A stretch of 64,000 nucleotides of DNA from Setaria digitata. Its lineage: Eukaryota > Nematoda > Chromadorea > Rhabditida > Setariidae. A program made the translations under genes and the position numbers. The stretch spans positions 124,001 to 188,000 of the forward strand of contig RCAB01000052.1 of assembly GCA_003640385.1 (NCBI GenBank). The letters are read 5' to 3'. The notes below the pieces were generated by a model. That model was given only the letters and a program-made list of their open reading frames with translations, was not told the origin of the DNA and made no database searches. This document shows, one piece after another, positions 12,701 through 26,702 of this stretch; the first letter of the stretch is position 1; each line of letters opens with the position of its first letter.

Positions 12701-15333
12701 TTTAGAGAAAAAGTTATAATTCTTGAAATATAATTTATAAATTTCGCAAAAAATTTATTGCTAAGAAGTTGACACAGACTTTTGTGTTTATTAAGCAAAT
12801 AAATCATTTATTATCATAATAAATTTCACCGTTTTTCTTTTTCCTTTTCACAAAAAATAAAAAAAAAAAAAAATTGACATTGTACAAAACAAAATGCAAT
12901 GCCGAATGAATAATCAAATCAAACCTTAGTTAAACAATATAAATAAATATAAACAAGCAAGAAAACAAACAAAAAAAAAAAAAAAAAACGAAAAATGAGG
13001 TGCTAAAAATTAATTAATTATCTTTTTCATTGTTTTCTTTTTTTTTTCTCTCTCTCTCTCTCTCTCTCTCTATTTTCCTCTGTTTTTTTTCTTTTCCATT
13101 TTCAAAATCGAACAAAATTCTAAGCAAAAAAAAGAAAAAAAAGAACAATTAAAAAAATAAACAACACATACAAAAACAAAACAAAACAAAAAAAGAAAAT
13201 TATTTTGAAACTGATAAATTTAATTGACGAACTGTCACATAAACAAAATGATACAAATAGAAAATTTCCACCCGACGATGCCATCAATATCATTCATTCA
13301 TTCCAAAAACTGATAAACATTGATGAAGTAAGTAACAATAATGCCATCTTTACTCAATAATCCCATCAGTAATCAATCCACCGATCATTTTCACTTCTCC
13401 TCACACATCATCCCATTGGTAAATTTGTAAAATGTTTTTGCAATAAACAAACATTATGACATTACCATATGCTTTTTTGCAGCTCTCAATCTTTACTACC
13501 TTGGAAAAATAAACAAACAAACAAACAAACAAATGATTTTTTTGCTTTCTCAGTGCTAAAATATTTACTTTCAAAAATGTTCCACAGTAATTTTTCTTTT
13601 TTTTTTTTTCACTTTCTCTCATTTTCATTTTTCTTCGTTTTATTTGTTTGTTGATTTGATCAATTGTAATTTATGATTGATTGCACGATATGATAATTTT
13701 ATGATCATGATAAATTTTTTTTTTTTTTTTTTTTTAAAAAAAGGGGGTAGAAAAGGAAGGAAGAATAAACAATTAACATCTATTATTATAAATTAATTAT
13801 TCAACGAAGATCCATTATTGTTTAATATTATGAACGAAATTAATGAATAATTATGAATTTACATTACATTTATGATTCGTTTTTATTTAATCATATTTAT
13901 GATTGAATAATCACCTGCCTATCAAATAGCATTAATAATATTAAAAAAAAAACAGCCATAATTTATGATTAATCAGCTCTATGAACAGTTATAATAACGA
14001 CGATTTTGAATTATCTGAATTAATTACTTACCAGATGATAACTTAATTGTAATTAAATGATCCTGCGATCAATTACAACAGCAGTAAATTCAGAAACAAT
14101 TACGTTGTTTACCTGTTAAAGATTTATTTTCACTTAGTTTTAAATTAAAAATTAAACTAAATAAATAAATTAACAGAAAATCTATATAAATGTGCATTAT
14201 ATTCATAGCTGTTTAATCGCATTTATGACTAATTTTAGTAAAACAAATGAACTGTGCTGGATATGGAAGCAATTAGTGCTTGCTATAAGAAATCAATTCT
14301 TTATTAAAAATTAATTGCGATTGATATGTAGGACAGATAAACGACTAGAGTCATTTTTGCAAACAATTATTGTAAGTGAAAGTAATAACGAAATAAATGT
14401 GTGAAAATGAAAGACAAGGCAATCGAGTAATTAAGTAATTGCTTTGAAGTAAATGAATGCAATTTAAGACAACCCACGAACGGAGGAAATCAAAACTTGA
14501 ATTTGATTATTAACTAACTATTAATTGCAAATCAGTTTGTCGAATCTTTGAATAACTTACATGATCATTGCTAGGAATTTAAAATGTTCAATAAAATTTG
14601 TTCCTTATATTGGTAATCGAAATATAATAAGATGAGAGTCACAAAATTTTAAAATGAATTTAGCACTTTATTAAAATTGATCGTAAAAAAGTAACACGAA
14701 CATGAATTTTTTGCAGTATAATATAGAAATTAAGAATTCTTGTGGTTTTGAATTCAGAACTGACATAAATTTGTAATTCTCTATTTAATTATAAAAATAT
14801 TCAGTAAAATTCTTATCAGCAGTGAGACAAAACAGACCCAATATTTCACTTAAATGGTTTATTTTGTTATATTAGGAATATGATTACTTGAACTGAACAA
14901 AATAAAACCATAATTTGGTAAATTAATTGAAAAAATTTCTAAAACAATTCGACTGAATGTAATATGAAAATTGATATTTCGCTTTTTTTTTTTTGAATTT
15001 TTAATATAAAAAAAAATATTTTGTTTTGCTGTTATTTTTTATCTTCGAAATTACAATCACTAATTATTTGGAATGAAAAGAAGAAATAAAAATTTCAAAA
15101 TTTCCATCATGAAATCAAATATTTTTAAAAGAAAAAAAAAAAAAATCGGAGAAAATCAGCAATAAATTCTAAAATAAAAAATATGCCTATTTTTAAAATG
15201 TTTTTCTGTAAAAAAAAAAAAAAAAAAAAAAGAAAAAGAAAAAGTTTTACTTTCGAAGGAAAAAAAAAAACAGGAAAAGAAGCGAAAGCGTTGAAATTGT
15301 AAACAAAATGGAAAGAAAATAAAAAGTTAGAAG
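9031..15333. other. Gene-free AT-rich stretch, possible intron or downstream flank
   Basis: I see no coding exon. There are poly-T runs (for example 9680-9707 and 10464-10486), imperfect GAT-rich repeats around 10690-11040, CT repeats at 13048-13071, and AT-rich sequence with many TAATTA cores at 13780-14600. If the exon at 15334-15876 continues on the minus strand, part of this could be its first intron, but I found no matching downstream exon. Confidence 0.55.
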
Positions 15334-15876
15334 TTAAAAACGAACCGAATTTATCAGAAGTGCTGTATCGATTGATTTGTTTTCCATTTTTATCAAATTT
15401 TTGATTGCACCAGGAATAGTTGCTGTAGTAGGACCGGTAGTTGCCGTTGTGCTTATTGTTGGATTATTATTATTATTAGTAGTAGATGCAAGAGAATTGG
15501 AACATTTACTGGTAGCTATTGATGGTTGAGCATTATTTTGTTGTTGATGACAAGATAGCGATAATGATAATGATGATGATGATGATGGCGATGATGATGA
15601 TGATGGTGTTGATGTTGAAACGATTTGTTGTGAATATGATGAACCAGTTGTATTATTATTGCTGTTTACATTATTTTTATTAATAATGCCAGAAAGATAT
15701 CCAAAATTTCCGGAAATTTGTCCGGAATTTAATGCAGGATAAATACACCAACGAGCATCTGGATGTGTTGGTTGTTGTTGTTGTTGTTGTTGCTGTTGCG
15801 ATAATGATGGCGGTGGTGGTGGCATCATTAATATTTTATTTGAATTTGAACCATTTTGGATCCATAAATTATCCAT
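15334..15876 (-). CDS. Low-complexity N-terminal exon of an unidentified, probably regulatory protein
   Basis: A 180-residue open frame beginning MDNLWIQNGS. In order it has a short unique N-terminus, a Pro run then a Gln run (residues ~19-35), a less biased segment (~36-66, beginning THPDARWCIY), Asn-rich sequence, Ser-rich blocks (~85-110), a His/Gln stretch, and Asn/Thr-rich sequence up to a more ordered end (AIKNLIKMENKS). This composition is typical of disordered activation or linker regions of transcription factors and RNA-binding proteins; the family is not recognisable. The stop may not be real: a possible GT donor sits after residue ~177, so this could be a first coding exon with the functional domain on exons outside the part I can read. 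Poly-Gln is coded by mixed CAA/CAG and poly-Ser mainly by TCA, so it is not pure triplet slippage. The start is the first ATG of the frame. Confidence 0.5.
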   Translation of the reverse strand: MDNLWIQNGSNSNKILMMPPPPPSLSQQQQQQQQQPTHPDARWCIYPALNSGQISGNFGYLSGIINKNNVNSNNNTTGSSYSQQIVSTSTPSSSSSPSSSSSLSLSLSCHQQQNNAQPSIATSKCSNSLASTTNNNNNPTISTTATTGPTTATIPGAIKNLIKMENKSIDTALLINSVRF

Positions 15877-18714
15877 AATAATATTAGTACAGTTACTAAT
15901 ATCTGTATGGTAATTGTATTAGGAATAAAAATAACAGTTGTAATAATCGTTTTATTGTTGCAGCAATTAATGATGTTAATGTTGTTGAAATTAATTTTAT
16001 AGCCAAATAAATATTATCTTTAAATTTTCACCTATCCAATCTTTCTTTCTTCCGTTCTTTCTTCTTCTTCTTCTTCTTTCTTTTTCTTTTTTTTTTCTTT
16101 TTTTTTTTTTTTTTGCTTCTTTTCTTCTTTTAATTTTATTTTCCTATTCTACCTTTGAAACAATTTAAATTGCACAAAAATTCCTGTGACCTGAAAATAC
16201 TTGAAAATAAACTTTTTTTTTATCTTCAACTTAAATTAAAAAAAAAAAAATCATTTCGTTAAAAGGAAAAAAAAAAAATTAGGATTTATTTGACAATGAG
16301 AAGTGTCATTCATCTCATACATTTTTATCGCAACTTTTCAACACCGCTTTTTTATTTTCGACTAAAAAAAAAATTGCAAAAAGAAAAATTTAGTTTTTTT
16401 TTTTTTATTTTTCTTTTAAATTTGAAATCAGAATAGGAGGAAAAACAGGAAAAGAGAAGATAATAGAAATAGCATTATTATTATTTTTTTTTATCATTTT
16501 ATCAGTGATACCTATGCAGTTGTATTTTGGATTGTGTTGATGTATCAACAATGGCTCAAATTAATAAGTCAATCAATCAGTTGGTCATTCCGTGTTAAAA
16601 AAAAAAAAAAAAAAATAACGTTCTTTTCATTGAATTAATTTTAATAAATTTTCATTTCTAATTTAAGCAAATGTAAAACGAGAAAAGGAATGGTGAAATT
16701 TTTTCTAATATTTTAAAATACAATTAAATTTACATGCAAAAGCATATACAGGAAGGAAAAATGACAAAAAAAAAAATCATGTGAAACAATTTTTGTATTT
16801 TTTTCCATAACAATAATAAAAATTACTAAATTAGAAATTTTTATTTTATCAGTTAAATTGGACTGACTAATCTAATTATAGGGAAGAATTTTGAATGTTG
16901 CATAAATTGCAAAATGGAATAACGGGTTAAAATTATGAAAATTAGACTTTATTGAAAAATACATAAAAACAAAAAAATAAAAAAAAGCCAACCAATTAAT
17001 TAATTAATTAATACTGTTTGTTGCTAATTATCCGTTGCTGCAAGGCTATTTATTTATGTAATAATTTTGTTCATTTAATTGCTAAATTTTGGGAAAGAAA
17101 GAATATACATGAACTCAATGTTTTCAATTTTTTTTTTTTTCTTTCTAAATAACTACGGGAAATGTGAATGTAAATTTGTTAAACTGTTCAATTGAATCGA
17201 AACAATTCTTCTCCAATTGCACAGCATGAAGTCTAACCTTGGAAATACCGCTCGGAACGGCAAATTTTCTAAGATATTTTTAACGAAATTTAAGAAAAAA
17301 AAAAAAAAAAAAAGAAAAAGGAAGAAAAGAACGGAAAAAAATTATTACAATAATTATAGAATTAAAGAATTAAAAAAAAAAAAGAATTATACAAAAATAT
17401 AAATCAAAGAATGATAATGCTAATCTAATCTACAAATTCTCAATTGTCTATGTTAAAGGTAGACCAAGTACTACTAAGCTGCCGTAAAATCCCGCTAGTC
17501 ACTTTCTCTCTCTCTCTCTCTCTTAGTAGATTAAACTTTTCTAGGGTGCAAGTGGGAATTGTCTAGAATTATTTTACATCCAAGTACTGAACACCAATCC
17601 TCTCATAACATGATCAATTGGAATTGACATTTTCAATTGGCTGGCTATTTTGAAGAAACAGAATGACGAGGATTTTAAATAATTTGACCGGAAAATATAT
17701 CTTCGGCCGAGATTTCTAATTCAAAATTTATAATTTTCAATTTCCGGCTCATTTCAAATTTTAGTTAACATTCAATTTATCGCTTCGTCTTAATTTTTTC
17801 TCCTTTTCCTTTTTCTAATTTCATCATCTTAAATTTAATGATAAACAAGAAAGTTCGAAATAAAAAGATGATCCGATGAAGGACAATACTGTTAATGTAA
17901 TTTGAAAGTCTCAACTATCCAAACCAAAGATAGTGTAATGATTAAAATGCAAAAAAAAAAAAAAAAAAAATCCTGAGTAAAAGGAAGCAAAAGCTTACTC
18001 TAATCTTAAATCATCTAACAAATTATCAGCGAATAATCAATCTAAAGTAAAAATTATCCTGAAAAGAATTACAATATGGATGAATTTGAACGAAATTTAT
18101 TAATTTCAATAAATTTTTGGAACTATTAGAATTTTAAACAAGCATTATTATACAGGAAAAAAAAGAAACCATTGTTATATTATTATATTAAAATTATTAC
18201 AGCTATTATTTTTTACCGAGTAGCTTTTATCGTCAAATATATCAGACAATTACAAATACCAAAACTAAATGAATCTTAATAAGTGCTTCAGAGATTAATA
18301 ACACAGTAATGCACTCTAATTATTCACTCAAAGTAATGAATTAAAATATTGCAGCACTTAATCATGACAGACTAACTAGCCAAACAAATATGGCACTTCT
18401 TATTTATCACTAGCTAGAGTTAAACAAATATAAAGTTGCCATTTTTTATACAGTAAGCTAGCTCAACTAATCTGATTACGGTTATTCAGCATACAGTAAG
18501 CTAGTCTAAACAAACAGAAAATATAGCACTACTAGTTATTAACAAAAAAAAAATTAATTTTACTTAAATTTTTTTCTCAAATATTTTCGTTATTTTCTCA
18601 AACAATCAGCTAATCTCACAAATAATAAAATTTGCACATTTTAGTATGCAAAATAAGCTAGCTCAACAAATTATTTTTTTTTTACAAATATCGTTATACA
18701 GTTAATAAGCTAAA

Positions 18715-18743
18715 CTTGGCTAATATTATATATATTAGCCAAG
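18715..18743. repeat. Perfect 12-bp inverted repeat, 5-nt loop
   Basis: The arm CTTGGCTAATAT is followed by TATAT and its exact reverse complement. It lies at the end of a stretch (18360-18750) where AGCTAG/TAAGCTAG-type words recur. No gene is seen next to it. Confidence 0.85.
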
Positions 18744-20248
18744 CTTGTAGGCAAAAATTTGCATAGGTAAAAGGAAAAGCCAAAAAAAAAATGCATATCC
18801 GACAATGAGACCGTTAGAAAATATTCATTTATTATTTGATGGGTAGCCGATATGTCTCTTCTTAGTCTATTCGCAATCGTTCTTGCGCCGAATAATAAAA
18901 ATCTAAATAAAAAATAAAAAAAAAAAAAATGAAAAAAAAAAGAAATAAGAAAAAGCAGAAAAAAAAAAAATGAGAAGAAAGGTATGAAATGAGGAAATAG
19001 CTCAACATATCACGAATATTTCTTTAAAAAATCATTATTTTATCATTATTGCTAACAAAAACAATAAGAGAACTCTAAATGAAAATTTTCGATTAATTAC
19101 ATAAACAAGCATTGAGTTATAAATATAGTAAATTATAAGTGTAAGAATATCTCTTGCTATATTAGTAAGATTCTTACAATACATATAGATATGCAAAAAT
19201 ATAATAAACTGTAATTCGTAATTTCATTGCTAAATTAGGCAAATTTATATTTTTTTATTCATAAATTATAAAAAATTATTTGCAAAAATAAATATATATT
19301 TTTTGCAAATAACTTTAAAAACAATAATGAATTATATTGAAAAAAAAAAAAAAAACAGAGAACTTATTTTCGTAAATAAATTATTGAAACGGAAAATGAC
19401 GAATATTTTCATTATTTATGAATAAAATATTCGAAATAAGATTTAATCTATTTCATTTTTCATTTCACTTTTATTCTCCTATTAATTCTCAATACATTAT
19501 TTTTAATTGTTCGTTTGCCAAATAAACGACAAAAATTCATTTTATCATTTTTCTTATCCACAAATATCTTCGCCTATATTCACATACGCAGATAGCATAT
19601 TCCAATAATTATAAAAGTTAATTAATGACCTTTAGTGTGTGGCTACAATTATGTCTGATGGAACGATTACACCTTTTGTCGTTTATGATAGTTTGAATAA
19701 TTAAATTGAAATGTTAAATTTTATTAGAAACAATTGTAAAGAAATGTAAAAGTTCTCTTGTCTTCATCATTGATAAGCTGTCGTCAAATGATTGCTGTCA
19801 TTAATGATAAATCTGTTCCATATTGTTGTAGGAAAAAAAAAAAAAGAAATAAATTGGCAAAATGAAAATTTCAACCTTTTAAAATTCATTTTTTTTTTCA
19901 TGAAATTTTATTATTTCTAAAAACTGTTTAATTTTTGCTCAATATTGTTTGTCATCATTTACAATTTGTTATATCTGCAATCAATACAACAATTTTCAAA
20001 TATTCCTTATCATCATATCACTAGATTTTTCCTTCTTGACCTTATCAATAAAGCTTTATCATACGCTTATTTAGCATTATTGCTATTATTATCAATTGAT
20101 TAGAGCTCTGAGATAATAGAATGATAGTGGAGCTAACATAATTAAAATTTTAATCATTTGAATTATTTCGCTTATTCAGGAGCAGTGAAAAATGAAAAGA
20201 AAGAATCATTCATTCGGTCATTCATTCATTTTTTCAGTTTTAATGAAT

Positions 20249-20257
20249 AATAATAAT

Positions 20258-20311
<54 letters not shown>
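20249..20311. repeat. AAT trinucleotide repeat
   Basis: An array of about twenty AAT/TAA triplets with one interruption (AATT) near its start. Confidence 0.9.
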
Positions 20312-20316
<5 letters not shown>

Positions 20317-20649
20317 CAGCAATATTCCACTTCAAAATAATTAAACTTTTATTTAAACTCCTTTATTTTCTCAATGCATTTTAACTTTCATTCTTTTGCC
20401 TTTTTCGTTTTTTAAATCCTTCTTTTTTTTTGATTCTCTTCTTTTTTCTAATAATATTTACTTATACAAATATTTTAAAAAGAAAGAGAGAGAAGGGAGA
20501 GAGGGAGAGAGGGAGGGTGAGGAGGCGAAAGACTTTTTAAAGTAAAAAATTTTGGAAAAGAAGTAAAAGCAAAATATTTGAGACAGTAGAGGGTGTGAAA
20601 AAGAAGAAAGTTAAAATTCATTGAATAACACCTTTATATATTATACGAA

Positions 20650-20731
20650 AATACGCACACACGTGCACCACACACGTGCACACACACACACACACACACA
20701 CACGTGCACACACACGCACACACACACGTAG
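20650..20731. repeat. CA repeat with three CACGTG palindromes
   Basis: An AC/CA array in which CACGTG (canonical E-box core) occurs three times, near 20660, 20675 and 20702. The palindromes probably arose from repeat interruptions, but they would be bHLH-binding cores if the site were accessible. Confidence 0.85.
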
Positions 20732-22812
20732 ACGTAAATACTCAGCATACATGAAGTGAATGGCAGAAATTTAAATTAAGCATGAAGGACCATTTCTAAT
20801 TAATAATTTTTGCTGCTTAATCAATAAAAAAAAATTTCATTTTCGTACATATTTTTTCAGGTTTTGAATTTCTTTAAATTTGAAATCAAATGGGAGAAAG
20901 TGTTATAAGTATTTATCCGTTTTTAGTATCAATTGCGTAATAATTCTCAAATGAAACAGTCTTTAAGTGATCGAATAAATAAATTAATTTGATTAGAATT
21001 AAATTAAAAACAAAGAAAATAATGTTTTGTGCGAAATAGTTGTGAAGAAATATATTTATTTGCGATTATTTATTAAATATATTTATTTAGCAGCATTTGT
21101 TACAGTTAAAATTTTAATGCTTATTTTAATACAATTTTGAAACTAAAAAAGAAAAAAACACGGAAAGGAAATTATTTAACTTTCTTTCTTAAATAAGTTT
21201 GCAAGCATCTAAATTTTTTTCTTCTCTTTCCTTTGGTAAGCAAAAATTTTTTCCATCTTTTTTTTTTGTGATTAAGTTAAAAAATTTAGAAAATTTTTCG
21301 AGTAATGAAATTGTAAAATTTCCAAATGAAAACTTTAAAAAAAAAAAGAGCGAAAAATTAATTTTACACTACCAATTCAGGAAATACACCAGTAGAATCA
21401 AACACTGAAATATAATTTCATTTAATTTTAATTCTTTTTATTTAAATGAATTTTATATGCTTCGCGAAAATTTCCTTTAATTGCATCTTTGCCTTTCAGG
21501 CTTTATAACTGTTAGTGCATGAAATTTCAAATTTAGAGATATGAAGATTTATTTAATAAAAATTTATCAAAATTTATTTGATTAATTACTAGTTGAGAAA
21601 GAGCAAATAAAGAGGAAATTTTTTTTTTTTTGGATAATAAATATTAATTTAATTGAAATAATTTCAACTTTTTTTTTTTTTTTTTTTCAGCAACATATAT
21701 GTATGTAGCAGTTATCGAATGAACAACAACTGTTTTTAAATTCAATAAATCAGTTTCATTTTAAAGGAATGAAAATTTTGAAAGCACAAAGAAACAATAT
21801 TAGAGGGAAAATTCTGACCGAAGAGTTAATGATAAAGTTGTTGGAAAGAAGAAAGACAAAATGGACAGAGAGAGAGTTTGGTACGAGATGGTATCATTTG
21901 GAATGGTTAAAAATGACAATTTTTCAATTATTCTTGGCGCCTGTTAAACAATTCTCAACTGGAAGATGAGAAAATTTCAACTAAAATTCCGAATTAGATG
22001 CAAATCAGTTAGCTTCATTTTTATTAATTTTGAAATAGCCAGAAAAAAAAAAAAAAATTCTACAAAAGTTTTTTTTTTTTTTCTTTTTTTTATCAGTAGT
22101 ACTATAATAATGCAAATGAGGCATTTAATAGTGGATGATAATTGCTGCAATTAGCTTAGCTCAATTTGTACAATAATTAATTTAAATAATTAATCCCGAA
22201 ATTTTGGAAAATTAAAGAAGAAAATTTTTAAATTTCCCATTTTCGTTTCCTTTGTTTCGAACCTAATTATCATATTTGTATATATTCGCATGCATAAATT
22301 ATTAAATAGACCGGAAAAAATTTGGAACAAAGAGGTATCAAAAACAGAAGAAAAATAAAAATTAACAATTAAATTGCAAGCGAAAGCTATAAGATAATTA
22401 TAAAATGAATTTTTGCGAAATAAAAATGCAAAAAAAAAAAAAAAAAAATTGCAACTCATTTTTAACAGATTTTCAAATTTATTTAGTAGAGTTATTAATA
22501 ATTCTTTCCTTTCCTTTTTTTTTTTTTTTTTTTTTTGAAAATCTGAAAATCCTTTACTTGGATGACAGAGTAGCTGCTATCTTCGGAAAAACTTTCTTCT
22601 CCCGAGAAAAGATGATAATAATAAAAATAAGAAATTGCATTTTGCTCATATTTAAAATTAGTTTATCTTTTTATTGGTGATAATAATATCAACCTTTTTT
22701 ATACATTTATTTCACATATGCATACATACACTTAATTTTTATCTATATATTATGCTTAGCACATTTATCACTGATAAAAAAAAAAGCAATATCACTTTAA
22801 AGTGGTTGGCTG

Positions 22813-22856
22813 ATATTTGAATAGTATTATATGCATAACAAATACTATTCAAATAT
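22813..22856. repeat. Perfect 16-bp inverted repeat, 12-nt loop
   Basis: The arm ATATTTGAATAGTATT is followed by a 12-nt spacer and its exact reverse complement. No ORF or transposon feature flanks it. It may be a fold-back element remnant or a transcribed hairpin; the length is short for a MITE. Confidence 0.85.
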
Positions 22857-25493
22857 ATACAAATGTATATGCTGAAACAGACAAATGGATATTTGACAGA
22901 GTTAGAATTATATCGAAAAAAGAAAAGGCTTAGGCATTTAAGCTGAAATTTTGTTCAACAAGAAGGCAAGAGAACAGGTGGAAAGGTTGAGAAAGTGAAG
23001 GTGTAACTAGTTAGATGGCTAAGGAATTGTTACTTGCTGCATGACTGCTCTAAGGCTCTAAGGAACTTCTGTTTTGTTTCTTCAAATAGGCTAATTTAAT
23101 TACGAATTGCTAATTGTCTCACTCACAGATTACAATTTCATCAGTGATAAGACAGGAAAGAAAATGAAAAAAAAAAAAAAAAAGGATAGAAGTTTAACGG
23201 AATGAAAATGTGTAAATTTAATAATAAGCGGTAATTGATATGACTAAGTTTTTTTTTTTTTTTTTTTTTTTTTGAAATGATAGGAGTTCAAAGTTAGGAA
23301 TTATGTAATAAGCAGATTATAAAGTTAGAAATGAAGCTTAAAATACACCTTCCATTATGATCAAGGCCAAATGCCACAAAATGATTGAGTGATAACAGAA
23401 TGTAAGAAATGGGAAGAGAAGACTATTATCATAGATCTTACACCATCAGTAGATTCAGGTATGCTGAGTAAAGTGTAGATGCCGTAAAAGTGATCGTAAA
23501 GCTTAAGAGAGAGACTCTGCAGTGTGTACTATATGACTAATTTTATGTCATGCTTCAAGCTTTAAATTTATCAAAATTAATTATGACAGGTAAAATGTCA
23601 TCGCATTATGCCATTGAAATATATTTTAGGTTTAATTGAAAATTTTCTAAATACACAATTTTAGTATAAAATGTTTCCCGAAAGTTTGCCGAGAATTCAC
23701 TTAGAAATTACAATTGCTAGCGAATAAATATTTCCCTTCTAATGCTAATTTTAAAACTATAATGAATTTTCCACGAAGCTACTAATTATTTGTGCTAAAA
23801 GAAAGCCTAAGTCTCTATTCTATTTCAAATTTATTCGACGCTAAATTTTATTTACTATTCGCAAATGCTGCCAGCTTTTCCAAAATTCAACTTAAAATAG
23901 CAACTGAAAATTGAATTTAAATTAATTAAAAGTGACATTTCAATAATTTATCGTACGTCATAATTTCCTCTCCGTGATCTTATTTTTTTTTTTTTTTTTC
24001 TTCCAAAACCTCAAACCATCAGTTAATTTTTTATGAAATTTACCTTGAAAATTTGTTAAATGCGAAAAAAAAAGACGAGAGATGCTATCATTTGATATTG
24101 TTAATGTTGAATTTTAATGATCCTCCCGAAACTTGCTACTGACGTATGATAGCAATTAAAATAAATTAATTGTCATTGCTTGTATGATAGAGCAATCTGA
24201 AACAATAATAAATTTTACTCAACTAATGATAATAGCATAAATTTACGGTAAATTTCATTTTACCGTATCTCATATTGTAGTTGTTATAGATAACTAACAT
24301 CAGTTATTTGGACCATTTAATGATGCTCAATAAATTAGTATGAGAATTTCTACCGATAATTAACACAAGATTAAATCAGTAATTGGCAATTTTTTATGAG
24401 AAATAAGATGAAATTAGGCGCCAATTCACCTACTTATGTGAAAATATTAGAATGAATCGAAAAACTGAAATGAATTTTTTCGTTTTCCTTCGTTATTTTT
24501 ACTTTTACAGTCATTTTTGATAAGCCTAATGGGTAAGAAATGATATAACGAAAAAAATTATTCGTTTAAAATGAGCATTAAGAAAAAAAAAAGAAAAATA
24601 ATTTATAAAAAACAATAAATATGTGAAATTTGAAAAAATTGAAAGTAATTGCGCATGTAAATAAATAAGTACTAGAATTTAATTTGATAAGTTGGCAAAA
24701 ATTTAACAAAATGTTAAAATGAATAAATGAGAGGTAGTATCATTTCTTACAACTAGCTAATCGCAGCTATTGAATATCTTTTTTTTTTTTTTTTTGAAAA
24801 TTTTTCAAAATTTTCAAATAATTTAACCAATTAATCAAAATATATATTAAGAAGAAAATATACTCGAAATGACTACTGTTGCTGCTAAAAGCAGAAGTTA
24901 AGAGAATCATTCAAAATGTTTACTTATTTACAGTATTCACATTTATAAGAAACGGATGAATGAAAGAAACGGGTAAATAAACAGGTTAATTGGAATAAAG
25001 AGGTTTAAATCTTTTTTTTTTTTTTCATTTTTATGGAAAAATGAAATAAGGGAAAGAGAAATAAATTGGAAAAAAAAGACTGACTAAAACTTGAAATAAA
25101 ATGCTTTTTCTTTTCTGATATCAAACGTGCTTCAAAATATTTTTAGCATTTTAATGCTAGATAAATTTGTAAATAAATATTAGCAAAAATGAATGTTAAA
25201 AAGATAAACAAAAAAAGAAAAAAAAAACAGGTACAAAGGCAAAATGTTATTGGGAAATTTTTTTTTTTAATAAAATTAATTGATAATTGTTAAATATTTT
25301 ATTACTATATATGATAAAATGCAAAAATGGATAATCGAATAAAAATGTAATTTAAAATTGATCACTTGATTTGTTATTTCGTTTCCTTTTCCTTTACACA
25401 TTTTTCCTCTTTTCTTTTTTTTTTTTATAAGTTTATGATAAATGATTAGCAAGCAATATCTGATTGATTTTGTTTCATATATTGCAAAAATAA

Positions 25494-25531
25494 AAGAGAG
25501 AGAAAGAGAGAGAGAGAGGGAGGGAGAGAGA
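25494..25531. repeat. GA/GGGA repeat
   Basis: A purine-only dinucleotide tract with GGGA interruptions. Confidence 0.85.
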
Positions 25532-26702
25532 AAAAAGGATTTTTTCTTTTTTTTTTTTTTCCTTCTCAAAGGAGTAGTTTCTTTTTTATTCTTTTTATTT
25601 TATTTTATCTTTTTTTAAAAAGGAAAAAAAAAGGAAAACTTTTTCGGTTTTTTTTTTTCATACTTGTATTGCTTTTATTTTTCTTTTTCTTTCTTATCCT
25701 AAAGGGAATATTTTTATTTGCTCATGAGAAATTATTCTAAAATGCTTATGGAAAATTTAAATTTGCAACAAAGATCATATCACAAACTTCTCCTTTCTCT
25801 TCTTTCCTTTTTTTTCTTTTACATATTGAAAGTTTGAAGTTTGCTTATTTTGAAAAATTGCCATTCAAATCAAAATTTCGCATATTCACCAGCCGAAATC
25901 AAAAATCTTTTATCTTTTTTATCATTTCACAATTCGCTTAACATCAAAGTACAAGTAGAAGAAAGAGAGAGAGAGAGCGAGAGAGGGAGAGAAAAATAAA
26001 AATAAAAAAAAAAGTTAAAAAAGACATTTGAAGATTTGTGACGCAAAAACAAAAAGAAAAAAAAATTCAAAATGAAGTTCGAAATGTAAAAATCAAAGGA
26101 ATTTTCTTAACTCCATCGGGAATTATACTCGAGAAAAGTTTTGCCTTTTTTCTTTTTCTCTTTTTTTTTTTTGTAACCAAAAAATCCTTTGAGAATGCAT
26201 TGAATAGAAAGAAAAAGCGCAAAGAAATGAGAGAGAAGAAAAAAACAAAAAACGGAAAAAAAAATTGAAGTTAAAAAATCAACTGCAACATATATATAAT
26301 CATTTGAAGTTCTGTTAAAAAAAATGAAAAAAAAAAAAAAATGAGAAAGATTTGAAAAAGGAAAGTGATTTTTTATAATAATTATTACTATCATTATATA
26401 TGTATTTTAATTTCATGATTTTGTAATTAATTACTTTTCAATTTTAGTGGACAAATCAACACATTTGTTATGGTAAAACTGCATAAACAAGTAACATTTA
26501 CACTATGCAGTAACAGTAACAACATGAAAGGATAAAAATTTGAAAAACAAACAAACAAACAAGTAAATAAACAAATGCAAAATATAAAAATAAAGAAAAT
26601 TTCATGAAATAATTTGGTAAAGGATAATGAATAAAGTGAAAAACAGACCGACCGCACCACAGTACAAGCAATTTTCACAGTACTTTGAAATCTCTGAGGA
26701 AA

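Noticed and set aside
23398..23458. Short exon-like stretch (KKWEEKTIIIDLTPSVDS)
   Set aside because: It has a donor-like end, but its acceptor lacks a pyrimidine tract and no partner exon was found.
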